From the NCBI GenBank assembly GCA_902459845.2, contig CABPSV020000278.1, forward strand, positions 1-19,892: a stretch of 19,892 bases of DNA. The letters run 5' to 3'. The stretch comes from Hepatocystis sp. ex Piliocolobus tephrosceles. Taxonomy: Eukaryota; Apicomplexa; Aconoidasida; Haemosporida; Plasmodiidae. Below the pieces are notes generated by a model. The model saw nothing but the letters and a program-made list of their open reading frames with translations. It was not told the DNA's origin and made no database searches. This document shows, one piece after another, positions 18,866 through 19,892 of this stretch; within the stretch, counting starts at the first letter, position 1; each line of letters starts with the position of its first letter. Position numbers and translations under genes: made by a program.

Positions 18866-19486
18866 CTACTCATCGTATCCCTTATTGTGTGGAATTTGAC
18901 CACTTGTTGTGTTTTCATTATCTAATCTACTTTTATTAGTCGTATTAGAACTATTTGAATTTGTTATATTGTTTGATGTGTCTTTATTAACATAAGTATT
19001 ATTTTTATTATTAATTTTTAACTGATTAGATGAGTTGTTATAATTATTTATATATTTATTATTCGCACTTGTATTAGGTGGTACTATGTTATTTGAGTTC
19101 TGGTTTAATTGATATTTATTATGACTATAACTAGGAGGTGTGTATCCTGCTCTAGAATATTTATTATTTACAAACATTCCACCACGATAAGTATTCGTAC
19201 CTCTAACAGGTGGACGATAACTCTTTACTGAATTAAATTTCATATATGGGTTATAATTACCTTGCATATAATTATTTATCATTGGATTGTTCATTGTATT
19301 ATTATAAGGTTGATCTCCTAGAAAGTCTAAAAAATTTTGAGGCGTAATTCCTTTTTCTCTTAACAAATTTTGAAAGTACTCTATTTTAGCACTTATATGT
19401 TTTCTCCCTTGAATGTGTTGCCTCCTACCAACAGGAGAACTATGAGTTAGGTATATGTCACAATATTCACAATAGTATTTTGGCAT
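18866..19486 (-). CDS. U1 small nuclear ribonucleoprotein C (U1-C)
   Basis: 206 aa, single exon. Residues 1-30 match the U1-C zinc finger closely: [18 protein letters not shown], with the canonical ligands C6, C9, H24 and H30 (GRKH). The family's conserved MPK(F/Y)YC start fixes the initiation codon. U1-C joins U1-70K and the Sm ring in the U1 snRNP and stabilises pairing of U1 snRNA with the 5' splice site in the nucleus. Residues 31-56 form the expected helix ([19 protein letters not shown]). The rest differs from the animal Pro/Met/Gly-rich tail: an Asn/Met/Tyr-rich stretch, an Arg/Gly segment ([13 protein letters not shown], about 91-103), then Asn/Ser-rich low complexity. It is longer than the human protein of about 159 aa. 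Identity is near certain; the tail is lineage-specific. Confidence 0.97.
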   Translation of the reverse strand: MPKYYCEYCDIYLTHSSPVGRRQHIQGRKHISAKIEYFQNLLREKGITPQNFLDFLGDQPYNNTMNNPMINNYMQGNYNPYMKFNSVKSYRPPVRGTNTYRGGMFVNNKYSRAGYTPPSYSHNKYQLNQNSNNIVPPNTSANNKYINNYNNSSNQLKINNKNNTYVNKDTSNNITNSNSSNTTNKSRLDNENTTSGQIPHNKGYDE

Positions 19487-19542
19487 TTTTTTTTTTTTTA
19501 TATTTTTTTAAATTCTATAATATCATAAAAATAGAGATCACT

Positions 19543-19552
19543 CCCCCCCCCC
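19543..19552. repeat. C10 tract (G10 on the U1-C strand) just upstream of U1-C
   Basis: Ten consecutive C residues lie 57-66 bp before the U1-C ATG, in DNA that otherwise has almost no G or C. On the transcribed sense it is G10, probably in the 5' UTR or core promoter. Together with the G9 run at 8863-8871 it is one of two such runs in the window. Confidence 0.85.
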
Positions 19553-19747
19553 ACATATATATATAAATATATATAAATGTATATGTATGTACGTATATAT
19601 ACTTGTGCGTATGTCTTTTGGTTATTTTATCTTCTCACATAGCAAATTCCTCATCACTATGTTTCATTGTGTATATTATGATTTATTTATTTGTATATGT
19701 ATTTACTTTTTACTTTTTATTTTATTTTATTATTATTTTTTTTCTTT

Positions 19748-19892
19748 AATTGTTAAATTATTAAGTTGATAAATTGTTAAATTATTAAGTTGATAAATTG
19801 TTAAATTATTAAGTTGATAAATTGTTAAATTATTAAATTGATAAATTGATAAATTGTTAAATTATTAAGTTGTTAAGTTGTTAAATTATTAA
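19748..19892. repeat. 24-bp A/T-rich tandem repeat running off the window
   Basis: Units of TTGTTAAATTATTAAGTTGATAAA recur about three times exactly, followed by degenerate copies (AATTGATAA, AAGTTGTTAAG) to the window end. The array is upstream of the U1-C gene, about 260 bp from its ATG, and is truncated by the window boundary. Confidence 0.88.

Larger units (their letters stand above)
19487..19892. other. Upstream region of U1-C, to the window edge
   Basis: No gene is supported. A T/A-rich leader directly precedes the U1-C start, a C10 tract sits at 19543-19552, TA-rich DNA follows, then a T-rich region and the 24-bp repeat array from about 19748 to the window end. The plus-strand frame at 19587-19769 has no coding character. 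Confidence 0.7.

Overview
The window looks like nuclear DNA from a malaria parasite, most likely a Laverania species (Plasmodium falciparum or a close relative). Intergenic DNA is almost pure A/T with long homopolymers, (TA)n runs and A/T-rich minisatellites. Coding regions are less A/T-rich and carry poly-Asn, Asp/Glu and Lys-rich low-complexity inserts. The one clear intron is short, with a GTAAAT donor and a poly-T/AG acceptor. No species-diagnostic multigene family, tRNA, rRNA, CRISPR array, mobile element or telomeric repeat was recognised.

Layout: (1) 1-1014, upstream DNA with paired poly-T/poly-A blocks, a TGCATGCA element and an A/C minisatellite. (2) 1015-2712 (+), an acidic, largely disordered 565-aa protein with an aromatic N-terminus and a basic C-terminal block. 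(3) 2713-6759, an unusually long (4 kb) stretch with no supported gene. (4) 6760-8895 (+), a 711-aa Asn-rich protein with an N-terminal ArfGAP/AGFG-like C4 zinc finger, a C-terminal NPF motif and a rare G9 tract in its last codons. (5) 8896-11193, non-coding DNA with a strong hairpin and a G-free 9-bp minisatellite. (6) 11321-16500 (+), a two-exon TMEM63/OSCA/CSC1-family channel-like protein of 1662 aa, with a Cys-rich N-terminal ectodomain, a very long cytosolic loop containing Ser-Ile-Gly repeats, and a Lys-rich tail. A candidate signal-peptide exon lies just upstream at 11194-11265. (7) 17264-17479 (+), a 71-aa SERF/ZNF706-like small zinc-finger protein. (8) 18866-19486 (-), the U1 snRNP protein U1-C, convergent with the previous gene. 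(9) 19487-19892, U1-C upstream DNA with a C10 tract and a 24-bp A/T-rich tandem repeat.

The genes do not form an evident pathway or operon. Four tandem plus-strand genes are followed by one convergent minus-strand gene. The strongest identifications are U1-C, the SERF/ZNF706-like protein and the TMEM63/CSC1-like protein. The most promising biology is the TMEM63-like protein with an apicomplexan-type Cys-rich ectodomain and an apparently missed signal-peptide exon, and the AGFG-like protein, whose NPF motif suggests a link to EH-domain endocytic adaptors.
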